A stretch of DNA of 64,000 bases from G965202665 sp965243835 (GCA_965243835.1 OZ251578.1:1240001-1304000), one strand, 5' to 3'; numbered from the stretch's first letter, positions 33,928 through 42,286 are shown. A program made the numbers and translations. Notes: generated from the sequence alone by a model not told the origin.

Positions 33928-34845
33928 ATGCTTGCGGCAGTGAAGTTTCACATCTCCCCGGCGGCCTATCGCCGCATCACGCGCGCGGCGATCATCGCCC
34001 TCGGGGCCATCGTGCTCACCGGGGCGGCGGTGCGGCTTACCGGTTCCGGGCTGGGATGTCCGGACTGGCCGACCTGCTCCCGGAGCCGGATTGTTCCGCC
34101 CTGGGAATACCACGCCCTGATCGAGTTCGGCAACCGGTTGGTGACCGGGGCGGTGTCGGCGGCGGTGATTCTGGCCGTGCTGGGCTCGGTGCGGCGGAGG
34201 CCCCGCCGCCCGGATCTGGTCTGGTGGTCGCTGGGGCTGGTAGCGGGGGTGGGGGCGCAGGTGATACTGGGACGCTGGGTGGTGACCTCGCATTTGGCCC
34301 CGTGGGTGGTGATCGCCCATTTCCTGCTGTCCATGGTCCTGCTCTGGAACGCGGCGGTGTTGCATCACCGGGCCGGTCGGGACGATGCCGCCCGCCCCGC
34401 CCCGTCCGTGGGCGGGGGAGTGCGGGCCCTGCTGTGGGCGATGAGCGCGGTCGCGGGATGGGTGTTGGTGAACGGAACCCTGGTCACCGGCTCCGGCCCG
34501 CACGGCGGCGACGCGGACGCCCTGCGGCTCGCATTCGACATCTCCAACCTGGTCCGCCTCCATTCCCTGAGCGTTGTTCTTTTCTGCCTGCTGACCCTGC
34601 TCCTGCTGTGGATGCTGGCGCGCCGCCGGGCCGCCCGGACGACGTTGCGGCCGGTGTACGCCTTGTTGGCGGTCGTAGCCGGGCAGGGGGTGGTCGGCTA
34701 CGTTCAGTACTTCACCGGCGTGCCGGAGGCCCTGGTCGGCCTGCACGTGTTGGGCGCGATCGCCTTCTGGTGGGCCGCCCTGCATGTCCACCTGACCGTT
34801 CCGCGCCGCCTCGCGCGGGAAGGCGCGGCGGCGGGCCCGGCTTGA
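33928..34845 (+). CDS. ctaA: Heme A synthase
   Basis: 305 residues from ATG 33928. Converts heme O to heme A. Eight membrane helices; heme-ligand and signature regions LTGAAVRLTGSGLGCPDWPTC, the His in LIEFGNRLVTG context, VIAHFLLSMVLLW, RLHSLSVVLF and GLHVLGAIAFWWAALHVH. Its partner ctaB lies divergent. The C-terminal tail is Ala/Gly/Arg-rich. Confidence 0.93.
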   Translation: MLAAVKFHISPAAYRRITRAAIIALGAIVLTGAAVRLTGSGLGCPDWPTCSRSRIVPPWEYHALIEFGNRLVTGAVSAAVILAVLGSVRRRPRRPDLVWWSLGLVAGVGAQVILGRWVVTSHLAPWVVIAHFLLSMVLLWNAAVLHHRAGRDDAARPAPSVGGGVRALLWAMSAVAGWVLVNGTLVTGSGPHGGDADALRLAFDISNLVRLHSLSVVLFCLLTLLLLWMLARRRAARTTLRPVYALLAVVAGQGVVGYVQYFTGVPEALVGLHVLGAIAFWWAALHVHLTVPRRLAREGAAAGPA

Positions 34846-35219
34846 TGTTTCCGTCCCTCATTCGCCGGCCGGCCTGAATACCCCGTCGCTGCTTCCCTTT
34901 CCGGATATTCAAGCCGCGACCGGTCCTTTCCGCGGTTGGATTCCTCCATCCCGAAAACCGGTTGTCCGGGGCGCGAAAAATTTGCTAAGCCCGGTTTTCC
35001 GATTTGCGGGTTCTAACTGGCATTTTGCCGAAAAAGCCCTTCGTTTTTCCCGTTCGTTTAACTATTTTTTTCCAATTCGTTTCCAAATTATTCCAAAACG
35101 GCGACTCTCAAATAACCGGGTCCGGGTTTTATCCCCGTTCAAAAGAACCAAAAGCAACATAACTATTCGCGCCCAACTAGCGGCCCGGTGCGGAAACGGA
35201 GCGGTTTACCTTGCCGCTT
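34846..35219. other. AT-richer intergenic region upstream of the Tad operon
   Basis: 374 bases. The middle (about 34980-35165) is the longest low-GC stretch in this half of the window, with T- and A-runs, as expected for a promoter region of the pilus operon. No confident promoter pair, riboswitch or small gene could be assigned. Confidence 0.55.
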
Positions 35220-35969
35220 ATGAACGACGCACCGCCGACCAACGAGGGCGCAACCCCCGGCCGCCCCGCCCCTGCCGTCCGCAGGCGCAGACAGCGCCTG
35301 CGCCTGTCGGCGGGGCATATCGTGATGATCGCGGCCGGCCTGGCCGCCTTTCTGCTCAACCTGCTCATCCTGCGCGGCGGGGATGAAACCGTCCCGGCGG
35401 CCGCGGCCGCCCGCCCACTGCCGGCCGGGGCCCGGCTGACGGAGGGGGATTGGGAAGAGGTCCGGGTGGCCGCCGGCGGAGCGCTGTCCCGGCGGTTGCT
35501 CGCCCCGGAGACGGCCGCCGGGCTGGCGGGCATGGCGCTGGTGCGGGATGTGGAAGCGGGCGCTCCCCTGTTCCCCGACGATTTTCGGCCCTCCGTCCCC
35601 GGAGCGGGCCGGGCTATGAGCATCCCCGTCCCCTCCGGCCGGGCGGTGGCGGCCGACCTGCGCTCCGGAGACTTGGTGGATGTGGTGTCGGCGGGGAGGG
35701 GATGGGGGCGGTTCGCGGCCATGGGGGTGGAAGTGCTGTCGGTGGCGGAAGATGGCGACGGATTGGGGGGCGGCGGGTTGAACGTGATCGTGGCGGTGGA
35801 CGGAGCCGACGCCTTGGCGGTGGCGGCGGCCTTGGCCGATGACGAGGTTTTTCTGGTCCGTTCCACCGGGGCCCCGCCGGTGGAGGAGGTCTCCTACCGG
35901 ACGCCGCCTTGGCCGGGGGAAGAAGGAACCGGCGTCCCGGCGTGGGAGTTCGCGCCGGGGGCGCAATGA
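35220..35969 (+). CDS. CpaB/RcpC-like SAF-domain pilus assembly protein
   Basis: 249 residues from ATG 35220; TTG 35211 is an alternative start in frame. Basic N-terminus, one membrane helix (about 32-52, IVMIAAGLAAFLLNLLIL), then an SAF domain (AAAARPLPAGARLTEGDW to LVRDVEAGAPLFPDDF) and the RcpC-type beta region (SIPVPSGRAVAADLRSGDLVDVVSA). First gene of the Tad/Flp operon; it overlaps the next gene as ATGA. A periplasm-free organism would use it at the outer face of the membrane. Confidence 0.86.
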   Translation: MNDAPPTNEGATPGRPAPAVRRRRQRLRLSAGHIVMIAAGLAAFLLNLLILRGGDETVPAAAAARPLPAGARLTEGDWEEVRVAAGGALSRRLLAPETAAGLAGMALVRDVEAGAPLFPDDFRPSVPGAGRAMSIPVPSGRAVAADLRSGDLVDVVSAGRGWGRFAAMGVEVLSVAEDGDGLGGGGLNVIVAVDGADALAVAAALADDEVFLVRSTGAPPVEEVSYRTPPWPGEEGTGVPAWEFAPGAQ

Positions 35970-37114
35970 TGGACGGGGAAACCGCCATCGCGGTGGCCGT
36001 ATCGCAACGGGCCTGGGCGGCCCGGTTGATCAGATACCTCATCGACTACGGGGGCGCACGCCTGGCGGGGACGGTCCTCACCGGGGAGGACGCCCTCCGG
36101 CAGGAGTGCGACGTGCTGTTCATCGACGACATTTCCAGTTTCTTCACCCCGCGTCTGGTGAAGCAACTCCAAGAGCGGGGCCGACGGGTGGTGGGCGTCT
36201 ACGACGGAGAGGGCGGGGCGGACGGCCGGCAAAGGTTGGCGGCGGTGAAAGTGGACGCGGAGCTGGACGCCGAAGCGGAGGCGGAGGTTTTTTTGGAAAC
36301 GGCCCGGCTGGTTTCGCCCCGCCGCTCCCAATCCGCCCCTCCGGTTTCGTCGGGGATCATGACCGTCTCCCCGCCCGGTTTGACGGCGGTGGCGGGCGGG
36401 GATTTGGCGGGCGATGTGGCTCTGGTCTTGGGCGGGGAGTTGGCCGCCGTCTGCCGAAACGTGCTGGTGCTGGACGCCGACACGGTGGCCCCCTGCCTGG
36501 CGCAACGGCTGTCCATGCCCATCGCCCCCAATCTGCTGACCGCCCTTGATTCACTCGTGCAACTGCGGGGGAAAATCGAAGATTCCATGCTGTCCGGTCC
36601 GGACGGGACGACCCTGGTGACGGGAATCCCGGAGGCCGCGGAGTGGGAGACCGTCCGCTCCGGGGACGTCGCGGATCTGGTGACCGCCGTCTCCCAACGG
36701 TTCGACCGGATGGTGGTCAAAATTTCCCCCCATATCGAGGACCTGTCCCGGCTGGGTTCTCGCGACGGCCGATTTGAGGTGAGCCGATCCCTCCTGCGCT
36801 TGGCGGAAGATGCGGCCTTGTTGGCGGAGCCCACTCCCATGGGCCTGTCCCGGGCCATCTCCTGGATTTCCCAGGCGCAACGGCTCACCTCCGGTCGCTT
36901 GCACGTACTGTTCGAGGACGCCCCGGCGGGGGCCTTTGAGCGCAACCAGCTCCGCGACGAACTGACCAGGACTTTCCCCCCCGCCTCCATCACCTGGTTG
37001 CCGGCCGACCCGGCCCGGGCCCGCTCCGCCTGGAACGGCACCCCGGTGCCGCGCGGTCCGTTCCGCAAGACGGTGCACCGGTGGGGGCGGCGAATCGTGA
37101 CGGGCGGGATGTGA
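35966..37114 (+). CDS. TadZ/CpaE-like pilus localisation protein, P-loop degenerate
   Basis: 382 residues. Receiver-like N-terminal half (AVAVSQRAWAARLIRYLIDYGG, CDVLFIDDI) followed by a ParA/MinD-like region (NVLVLDADTVAPCLAQRLSMPIAPNLLTALDSL). Where CpaE proteins have the deviant Walker A, the sequence from about residue 132 reads SPPGLTAVAGGDLAGDVAL and lacks the paired lysines. It is therefore unlikely to hydrolyse ATP normally. Coupled upstream (ATGA) and downstream (GTGA). Confidence 0.78.
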   Translation: MMDGETAIAVAVSQRAWAARLIRYLIDYGGARLAGTVLTGEDALRQECDVLFIDDISSFFTPRLVKQLQERGRRVVGVYDGEGGADGRQRLAAVKVDAELDAEAEAEVFLETARLVSPRRSQSAPPVSSGIMTVSPPGLTAVAGGDLAGDVALVLGGELAAVCRNVLVLDADTVAPCLAQRLSMPIAPNLLTALDSLVQLRGKIEDSMLSGPDGTTLVTGIPEAAEWETVRSGDVADLVTAVSQRFDRMVVKISPHIEDLSRLGSRDGRFEVSRSLLRLAEDAALLAEPTPMGLSRAISWISQAQRLTSGRLHVLFEDAPAGAFERNQLRDELTRTFPPASITWLPADPARARSAWNGTPVPRGPFRKTVHRWGRRIVTGGM

Positions 37115-38409
37115 ACCGGGGCGCCTACGACCTGTTGCGCCGCCGGGCCGCGGAGCGAATGGGCCAGCTGGAGCTGGACCCGGCCGCCGACCCCTCCCGG
37201 GTGCGGGCCGAGGTGGAGCGGATGGTGGACGACTATCAGCGGCGGGCTTTCGCCGGGGACGGAATCCGCCCCGTGCGCGACCCGGCGGGGCTGACCGACC
37301 GCCTGCTGGACTCCCTGGCCGGATACGGCCCGCTCACCGCCCTGTTGGAACGCACCGACATCGAGGAGATCTTCATAGAAGGGGAGAGGGTGTCCTACCT
37401 GGACGGAGCGGGAAGGCTGCATCCCCTCGACATCCCCACCTCCGAAGAGGAGAACATCCAGATAGTGTCCCGCATTCTGGCCGGAACCAACCGGCGCCTG
37501 GACACCTCCAATCCCATCGAACAAGCCCGGGTGCTGGGCGGATCCGCCCGCCTGACCGCCGTCATCCCCCCGGTGGCGGACCGCCTGTCGGTCACGTTGC
37601 GCAAATACGTGGTCAAGGACTACGACCTGGATTTTCTGGTGGGGCGCGGGGCCCTGTCCGGGGCGGCGGCCGCTTTCCTGCGGGCGGCCGCCCGGACGGC
37701 CGCCACCCTCATCTTCAGCGGAGCCCCCGGAGCCGGGAAAACCACCATGTTGAGCGCCTATCTGCGGGCCTTGCCCGCCGACCGGTGCGTACGGGTGTGC
37801 GAGGAGGTGCGGGAGGTGCACGTTCCGCTGACGCACGGCAGTTACTACGAGGCCAGCCCCCCCGCCCTGGACGGAACCCGGCGCTACACGTTGCGCGACC
37901 TGGTGAAGGTGGTGCTGGCGCAACGCCCCGACCTTATCTGCGTGGGGGAAGTGCGGGGGGCGGAGGCCTTCGAGTTGACCAGGGCCGTCAACGCCGGGTG
38001 CGGGTTCGCCTGCACCATTCACGCCGACTCGGCCCCGCGCGCTCTGTCCGCCCTGGTCAACGCGGCGGTGATGGCCGGAGAGAACATCACCGAATCCATC
38101 GTGACCCGGGTGTTCGGGGACTCCATTGACTTCGTGGTGCATCTGCGCCGGGATACGCGCCCCCCGGCGGGAGGCCCCGGCCGGGGCGTTCCCGGACGCC
38201 GGGTGCAGGAGATCATTTCCCCGGCGGCCTCCCCGGACGGGTCCGGGTTTTCGACTACGCCCCTCTTCGTCAGGGAAAAACCGGATTCCCCCCTGGAATG
38301 GACAGGGAAACTCCCGCCCCCGGATGCGGCGGCCCGGTTGGAAGGGGCCTTGCCTGCCGGCGCGGGGCTGGAGCGGCTCCTGGCCGGGGAGCGGAGCCCC
38401 GGCCGATGA
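37111..38409 (+). CDS. tadA: TadA/CpaF secretion ATPase
   Basis: 432 residues from GTG 37111, which overlaps the previous stop as GTGA; a GTG at 37081 is also in frame. It powers Flp pilus assembly. Family features: LAGYGPLTALLERTDIEEIFIEG, Walker A SGAPGAGKTTM (about 205), Asp box RVCEEVREVH, Walker B region LAQRPDLICVGEVRGAEAF and His box GCGFACTIHADSA. The C-terminal 90 residues are a variable Pro/Gly-rich extension. Confidence 0.93.
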   Translation: MNRGAYDLLRRRAAERMGQLELDPAADPSRVRAEVERMVDDYQRRAFAGDGIRPVRDPAGLTDRLLDSLAGYGPLTALLERTDIEEIFIEGERVSYLDGAGRLHPLDIPTSEEENIQIVSRILAGTNRRLDTSNPIEQARVLGGSARLTAVIPPVADRLSVTLRKYVVKDYDLDFLVGRGALSGAAAAFLRAAARTAATLIFSGAPGAGKTTMLSAYLRALPADRCVRVCEEVREVHVPLTHGSYYEASPPALDGTRRYTLRDLVKVVLAQRPDLICVGEVRGAEAFELTRAVNAGCGFACTIHADSAPRALSALVNAAVMAGENITESIVTRVFGDSIDFVVHLRRDTRPPAGGPGRGVPGRRVQEIISPAASPDGSGFSTTPLFVREKPDSPLEWTGKLPPPDAAARLEGALPAGAGLERLLAGERSPGR

Positions 38410-39302
38410 GAGCGGCCGCCCCCCTGCTGAGCGGCTTGGCCGCCTATCTGGCGGCGGCCGTCGGCGTAGGACGGATTTCCAGCCTGCGGTTGCGCCGGTT
38501 GCGGTTGGCCCCGGCCTCCGATCGGCGGTTGTGGTTGACGCAGGCGGGAAGCGACTTGACCCCCTGGCAGTTCGCGGCCGGGTCCTTGGCGGTGGGGGCG
38601 GGCGTGTTCGCGGCCGCCCTGGCCGTAAGCGGAGCCTGGTGGTTGGCGGCGGTCCCCGCCGCAGGCGCCGCCCTCTTCCCCCGGGCCTACTACTCCCGGC
38701 GCCGCCGGGAGCGCTTGCGGGCGGTTCGGGAAGCCTGGCCGGACGCCCTGCGCGACCTGATGGCTTCCGTCTCCTCGGGGGCCACCCTGGTCAACGGCCT
38801 GGCGGAGTTGGCCGCGCAAGGCCCGGAGCCCCTGCGGGCCCGCTTCTCCCGGTTCGAGTCCCTGTCCCGGATGTTGGGGGCGGAAGCCGCCTTGGAAGTG
38901 ATGAAAGAAGAGTTGGGGGATCCGGTTTCCGACCGGGTGCTGGAAGTGTTGATACTGGCCTATCGGCACGGCGGCGGGTTGATCGGGGACGTGCTGCGGG
39001 ATTTGGCGGCCGAGATCACCGAGGATCTGCGCTTGGAGTCCGAGGTGCGGGCCGACGGGGCCGAACAGCGAATGGAAAGCCGGGTGGTTTTGCTTATGCC
39101 CTGGGCGATTTTGCTGTTCGTGTCCGCCTCCTCCGGCCAGTATCAGGCTTTCTACCGCTCGGGGACCGGTTTCCTGGTGGCGGCCGGCGGGGCGGCCTGG
39201 TCGCTGGTCGGCTGGCTGGCGGTCCGCCGCCTGTCCCGCCCGGAGACGGAACGGCGGGTGTTGACCGGCTCCGGCCCCGCCGGGGAGGGGAGCGCTCCCT
39301 GA
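38406..39302 (+). CDS. tadB: TadB-like pilus membrane platform protein
   Basis: 298 residues. T2SSF-type inner-membrane protein with N-terminal helices, a cytosolic domain (WPDALRDLMASVSSGATLVNGLAEL) and C-terminal helices (MPWAILLFVSASSGQYQAF and AAGGAAWSLVGWLA). Starts inside the tadA stop (ATGA) and ends sharing bases with the next start (TGATG). Confidence 0.88.
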   Translation: MRAAAPLLSGLAAYLAAAVGVGRISSLRLRRLRLAPASDRRLWLTQAGSDLTPWQFAAGSLAVGAGVFAAALAVSGAWWLAAVPAAGAALFPRAYYSRRRRERLRAVREAWPDALRDLMASVSSGATLVNGLAELAAQGPEPLRARFSRFESLSRMLGAEAALEVMKEELGDPVSDRVLEVLILAYRHGGGLIGDVLRDLAAEITEDLRLESEVRADGAEQRMESRVVLLMPWAILLFVSASSGQYQAFYRSGTGFLVAAGGAAWSLVGWLAVRRLSRPETERRVLTGSGPAGEGSAP

Positions 39303-40249
39303 TGTCCGGTCTGCGTTGGCTGGCGATGGCATGCTCGGTCACGGCGGCGATGGCCGGGGCGGCGGCGATTTTGCGTCCGCCGCGCCGCCTCGCCTCCCGG
39401 GTCCGTCCCTATCTGGCCGCCGCCCGCGCCGGGCTGGGCCGCCCCCCGGATCCGTTGCGCCCGGCCCGGTCCGGGTTCGGTCCGGGGGTGGTGCGCCGTT
39501 TGCTTTCCCCCATGGCGGAAGGCGCGGCGCGGCGGCTGGGGCGCCTGCTTCCCTCCGGGTCCGAGGAGCGGTTGGAGTTGCGTTTGCGCCGCTCGGGCTT
39601 GTTCCCCGATGCGCCGGAAGGGGCCCGGGCCGCGGCCTACCGTTTGCAAACCCTGTACCGGGCGGCGGGACTGGCGGCCGGGTTGGGGGGCTTCGCCCTG
39701 TTCACCGGCTCCTCCGGCCTGCGCGCCGTCACGTACGGGGGGTTGGGGGCGGCGATCGGGGTGTTCCTGTCCCGTAGCCGGGTGCGGGAGGCGGTGCGCA
39801 GGCGGCGGGAGCTCATCCGCTCCGAGTTGTACACCGTAAACCAGTTGGCGGCCATGCGCAGCCGGGTGGGGGGCGGGGCGGCGGAGGCGGTGCGATACGC
39901 GGCGCAACGGGCGGCCGGGGAAGCGGCGGCGGAACTGGCCGAAGCCCTGGCTCTCCACCAGCGCGGATGGTCGTTCGGGGAGGCCTTTGCGCGGGCCGCC
40001 CGGATGACGCCCGAACCGGAAGCGGCCCGCGCCTACCGGGTGATCGCCGCCTGCCAGGAGCGGGGGGCGGACCTGGCCGGTGCCCTGTTGGAGTTGGCCA
40101 AGGAACTGCGCTCCGCCCGCCGTTATTCGCTGCGGATGGCGGCGGCCCGCCGGCGCCTGCTGCTGGTGATTCCGATCGTAGTCATCCTGGCCCCGGTGAC
40201 CTTGTTGTTTTTGGCCGCGCCCATTCCCACCCTGGTCTTCGGAGGGTGA
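39302..40249 (+). CDS. tadC: TadC-like pilus membrane platform protein
   Basis: 315 residues. Second T2SSF-family protein of the operon: N-terminal helix, a central cytosolic domain with ELYTVNQLAAMRSRVGGGAAEAV and a long helical region, two C-terminal helices (VIPIVVILAPVTLLFLAAPIP). Translationally coupled to tadB. About 60 bases separate it from the pilin gene. Confidence 0.86.
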   Translation: MSGLRWLAMACSVTAAMAGAAAILRPPRRLASRVRPYLAAARAGLGRPPDPLRPARSGFGPGVVRRLLSPMAEGAARRLGRLLPSGSEERLELRLRRSGLFPDAPEGARAAAYRLQTLYRAAGLAAGLGGFALFTGSSGLRAVTYGGLGAAIGVFLSRSRVREAVRRRRELIRSELYTVNQLAAMRSRVGGGAAEAVRYAAQRAAGEAAAELAEALALHQRGWSFGEAFARAARMTPEPEAARAYRVIAACQERGADLAGALLELAKELRSARRYSLRMAAARRRLLLVIPIVVILAPVTLLFLAAPIPTLVFGG

Positions 40250-40308
40250 CGCGGCGTAGCCGGAGACGGCGGACAGTCCGAGTCAAGCAAGAGCAAAGGA
40301 GAAAGACG

Positions 40309-40494
40309 ATGAAAACGATGGCCACCCTGCACGCGCTGTGGGAAAGGTTGCGCGACGAGCGGGGGGCGGCCGAGACCTCCACCATCTTCGCCTGGATCGC
40401 GGTGGGGGTGATGGTGGTGTTCGGCCTGCAGACCCTGTTCAACACCCTGGGGGCGGACATTATCGGCTGGTTGCGGGACAAGGTGCGTTTCTGA
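40309..40494 (+). CDS. Flp-like pilin, atypical processing region
   Basis: 61 residues with AAAGGAG 8 bases before the ATG. The short positively charged N-terminus ends in DERG, followed by a hydrophobic helix (TSTIFAWIAVGVMVVFGLQTLF), the layout of Flp pilins. After the Gly, the usual hydrophobic-Glu-Tyr signature is replaced by AAETSTIFAW with Glu at the third position. Its place at the end of the Tad operon supports a pilin. No prepilin peptidase or TadE/F gene is in the window. Confidence 0.78.
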   Translation: MKTMATLHALWERLRDERGAAETSTIFAWIAVGVMVVFGLQTLFNTLGADIIGWLRDKVRF

Positions 40495-40519
40495 GGCCCT
40501 GCGGTCTTTGAGGGTAGGA

Positions 40520-40714
40520 ATGAAAAATGCCCGGTTCCCTCCTATCCTCGACCTGCCCGGCGTGGCGGACCTCCTCGGCATTTCCATTGAGGAGGCCCGC
40601 CGCCTGGCGGGGGAGGGTCACCTGTCGGCCACCCTGGTGGGCGGCCGTCCGCTGTTTCACCGCGACCGCGTTCTGGAATGGTTGCGCGCGCAACGGGTAC
40701 GCCACCGCGACTGA
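40520..40714 (+). CDS. Small excisionase/MerR-like HTH protein
   Basis: 64 residues. It fits the helix_turn_helix_17 pattern: LDLPGVADLLGISIEEARRLAGEGHLSATLVGGRPLFHRDRVLEWLRAQR. Such proteins are DNA-binding excisionase-like regulators. AGGGTAGGA lies directly ahead of the ATG. It follows the pilin gene closely and could be the operon's last gene or regulator; no integrase is nearby. Confidence 0.78.
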   Translation: MKNARFPPILDLPGVADLLGISIEEARRLAGEGHLSATLVGGRPLFHRDRVLEWLRAQRVRHRD

Positions 40715-40723
40715 CCCGGCCTG

Positions 40724-41047
40724 ATGTACCGGTATGACTCACCTAACCTGCCGCGCGGTTGGTTGTACGTAATGATCACCGAATCCGCCCACACCCGCCC
40801 CCGCTCCGTCTCGCGGAAATTTCTGGAACTGTCCCTGGAATCCGTTCTGTGGGAAAGAGACGAGGGGGAGTCGCAACTTACCGTCGGGATGCGCCGATGG
40901 AAGCTGGCGGGCTTGCATCCCAAGGATGGCTACGTTGTGATGATCGCCGATGAATCATACGATGGAATTTGGGCGCGGGTGTTTCACTCCCACAAAATGA
41001 CCTCCCCTGAAGAGGAGGTGTGGCTCAGGGAGAAAGGAGTTATATAA
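40724..41047 (+). CDS. Small protein of unknown function, first of three related ORFs
   Basis: 107 residues. No known family. The segment VGMRRWKLAGLHPKDGYVVMIADESYDGI is alignable by eye with VEMREWILGGLPDGYRIGGDGEIVADDPALP in the next two genes, so the three probably share ancestry. The tail SPEEEVWLREKGVI recalls the TPEEEVGYVVESARIHFERG block of its neighbours. The stop overlaps the next ATG by one base. Confidence 0.65.
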   Translation: MYRYDSPNLPRGWLYVMITESAHTRPRSVSRKFLELSLESVLWERDEGESQLTVGMRRWKLAGLHPKDGYVVMIADESYDGIWARVFHSHKMTSPEEEVWLREKGVI

Positions 41048-41337
41048 TGACGGACATGACCAAGTCGCCTGCTGATACATCCAAGGTATATCCGCACCAG
41101 TTGTCGCCGGAGACGCTGACGCCGGAGGAGGAGGTGGGGTATGTGGTGGAGTCGGCCCGGATTCATTTTGAGAGGGGGGCTTTGGATGCGGTGGAGATGA
41201 GGGAGTGGATTTTGGGGGGTTTGCCGGACGGGTATCGCATTGGCGGCGATGGGGAGATCGTGGCCGACGATCCGGCCTTGCCCGCGATCCCGAATCTGGG
41301 GAAGTTGGCTCCGCTTCCGCTATCTGGACAGGGATAG
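41047..41337 (+). CDS. Small protein of unknown function, tandem copy A
   Basis: 96 residues from ATG 41047, with AAAGGAG 9 bases upstream. Core: LTPEEEVGYVVESARIHFERG, then VEMREWILGGLPDGYRIGG and EIVADDPALPAIPNLG. The core is nearly identical to copy B at both DNA and protein level. The N-terminal 25 residues differ. Acidic, soluble. Confidence 0.7.
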   Translation: MTDMTKSPADTSKVYPHQLSPETLTPEEEVGYVVESARIHFERGALDAVEMREWILGGLPDGYRIGGDGEIVADDPALPAIPNLGKLAPLPLSGQG

Positions 41338-41364
41338 CGGGAATATTCGGTTTTGTCGTCGGGG

Positions 41365-41730
41365 ATGGGTAAAACGGAGAGGCGCAGAAGCGCCGACCCC
41401 TCCTGGTCCGAGCGCCCGCGCGGATATCGGCACCGGAGCGATGGGATGGTTGTAAACCAGGACGACGAGGTGGTGGGTAAATGGTCTTACATACCGGAAG
41501 GATCGCCGGAGCGGCTGACGCCGGAGGAGGAGGTGGGGTATGTGGTGGAGTCGGCCCGGATTCATTTTGAGAGGGGGGCTTTGGATGCGATGGAGATGCG
41601 GGAGTGGATTGTGGGTGGTTTGCCGGAGGGGTATCGCATTGGCGGCGATGGGGAGATTGTCGCCGACGATCCGGCGTTGCCCGCGGTCCCGAACTTGGGG
41701 GAGACGGCGCCGCTCCCCGAACGGGGGTAA
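41365..41730 (+). CDS. Small protein of unknown function, tandem copy B
   Basis: 121 residues from ATG 41365 (TTG 41353 also possible). The first 50 residues (Arg/Ser-rich, then GMVVNQDDEVVGKWSYIPEG) are unlike copy A; from LTPEEEVGYVV onward the two match almost residue for residue. Purely synonymous or conservative differences dominate. It ends 46 bases before ruvC. Confidence 0.68.
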   Translation: MGKTERRRSADPSWSERPRGYRHRSDGMVVNQDDEVVGKWSYIPEGSPERLTPEEEVGYVVESARIHFERGALDAMEMREWIVGGLPEGYRIGGDGEIVADDPALPAVPNLGETAPLPERG

Positions 41731-41763
41731 TCGGGAAATACCCGGCTTGTCGCCGGGGGCGGG

Positions 41764-41782
41764 TAAAATAGAACATATGTTC
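41764..41782 (+). promoter_or_regulatory. ruvC -10 box and perfect LexA box over the start codon
   Basis: TAAAAT (41764-41769) lies 7 bases before the ruvC ATG (41777), the geometry of a leaderless transcript. GAACATATGTTC (41771-41782) is a perfect palindromic LexA box that contains the start codon. LexA bound here would block transcription at its first bases. Confidence 0.8.
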
Positions 41783-42286
41783 GTACTCGGTATTGATCCC
41801 GGTTTGACCACCACCGGTTTCGGAGCCCTGCGGCCCGCGGGGACCGGGGCGGAATCGGTGTCGGCGGGGGTGATACGCACCGACCCCGGCCTGCCCGTCG
41901 CCCGGCGCCTGCTGGAACTCTACAACGACCTGACCGCCCTGATCGCCGAGGTGCGGCCGCAGGTGGTGGCGGTGGAGCAGGTGTTCGTCAACCGCAACCT
42001 GGCAACCGCCACCGGAGTGGTGCAGGCGGCGGGGACGGCTTTGCTGGCCGCGGCCGCGGCCGGGGCGGAGACGGCGGAGTATTCCCCCTCGGCCATCAAG
42101 GCGGTGGTGACCGGAGACGGGGCGGCCGGCAAAGCGCAGATGCAGAAAATGGTGGCCCGGCGCCTGGGGTTGACCTCCCCGCCCCGTCCGGCGGACGCGG
42201 CCGACGCCTTGGCGGTGGCCCTGTGCCATCTGCAACATGCGGCGGGCCGCTGGGGGCGGTTGGAGATGGCGGGAGCGGGCCGATGA
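41777..42286 (+). CDS. ruvC: Holliday junction resolvase RuvC
   Basis: 169 residues. Endonuclease resolving four-way junctions. Catalytic acids are in VLGIDPGLTTTGFG (Asp 7), VVAVEQVFVNRN and the C-terminal PADAADALAVALCH. Conserved NLATATGVVQAAGTALLAAA is present. The ATG sits inside a LexA box. It overlaps ruvA by four bases (ATGA), so SOS control would extend to ruvA and ruvB. Confidence 0.96.
   Translation: MFVLGIDPGLTTTGFGALRPAGTGAESVSAGVIRTDPGLPVARRLLELYNDLTALIAEVRPQVVAVEQVFVNRNLATATGVVQAAGTALLAAAAAGAETAEYSPSAIKAVVTGDGAAGKAQMQKMVARRLGLTSPPRPADAADALAVALCHLQHAAGRWGRLEMAGAGR

Larger units (their letters stand above)
41047..41776 (+). repeat. Tandem duplication (unit about 397 bp) including the ruvC upstream region
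   Basis: Matching anchors: GCTGACGCCGGAGGAGGAGG at 41115 and 41514 (offset 399), and GGGTAAAA at 41367 and 41761 (offset 394). The duplicated unit runs from the core of copy A through what is, in the second copy, the ruvC -10 region. The first copy of that promoter region reads TAAAAC instead of TAAAAT and lacks the LexA box. Confidence 0.8.

Noticed and set aside
40520..40714. Phage excisionase marking an integrated element
   Set aside because: The HTH protein fits the fold, but there is no integrase, attachment-site duplication or phage gene nearby. A regulator of the neighbouring operon is more likely.
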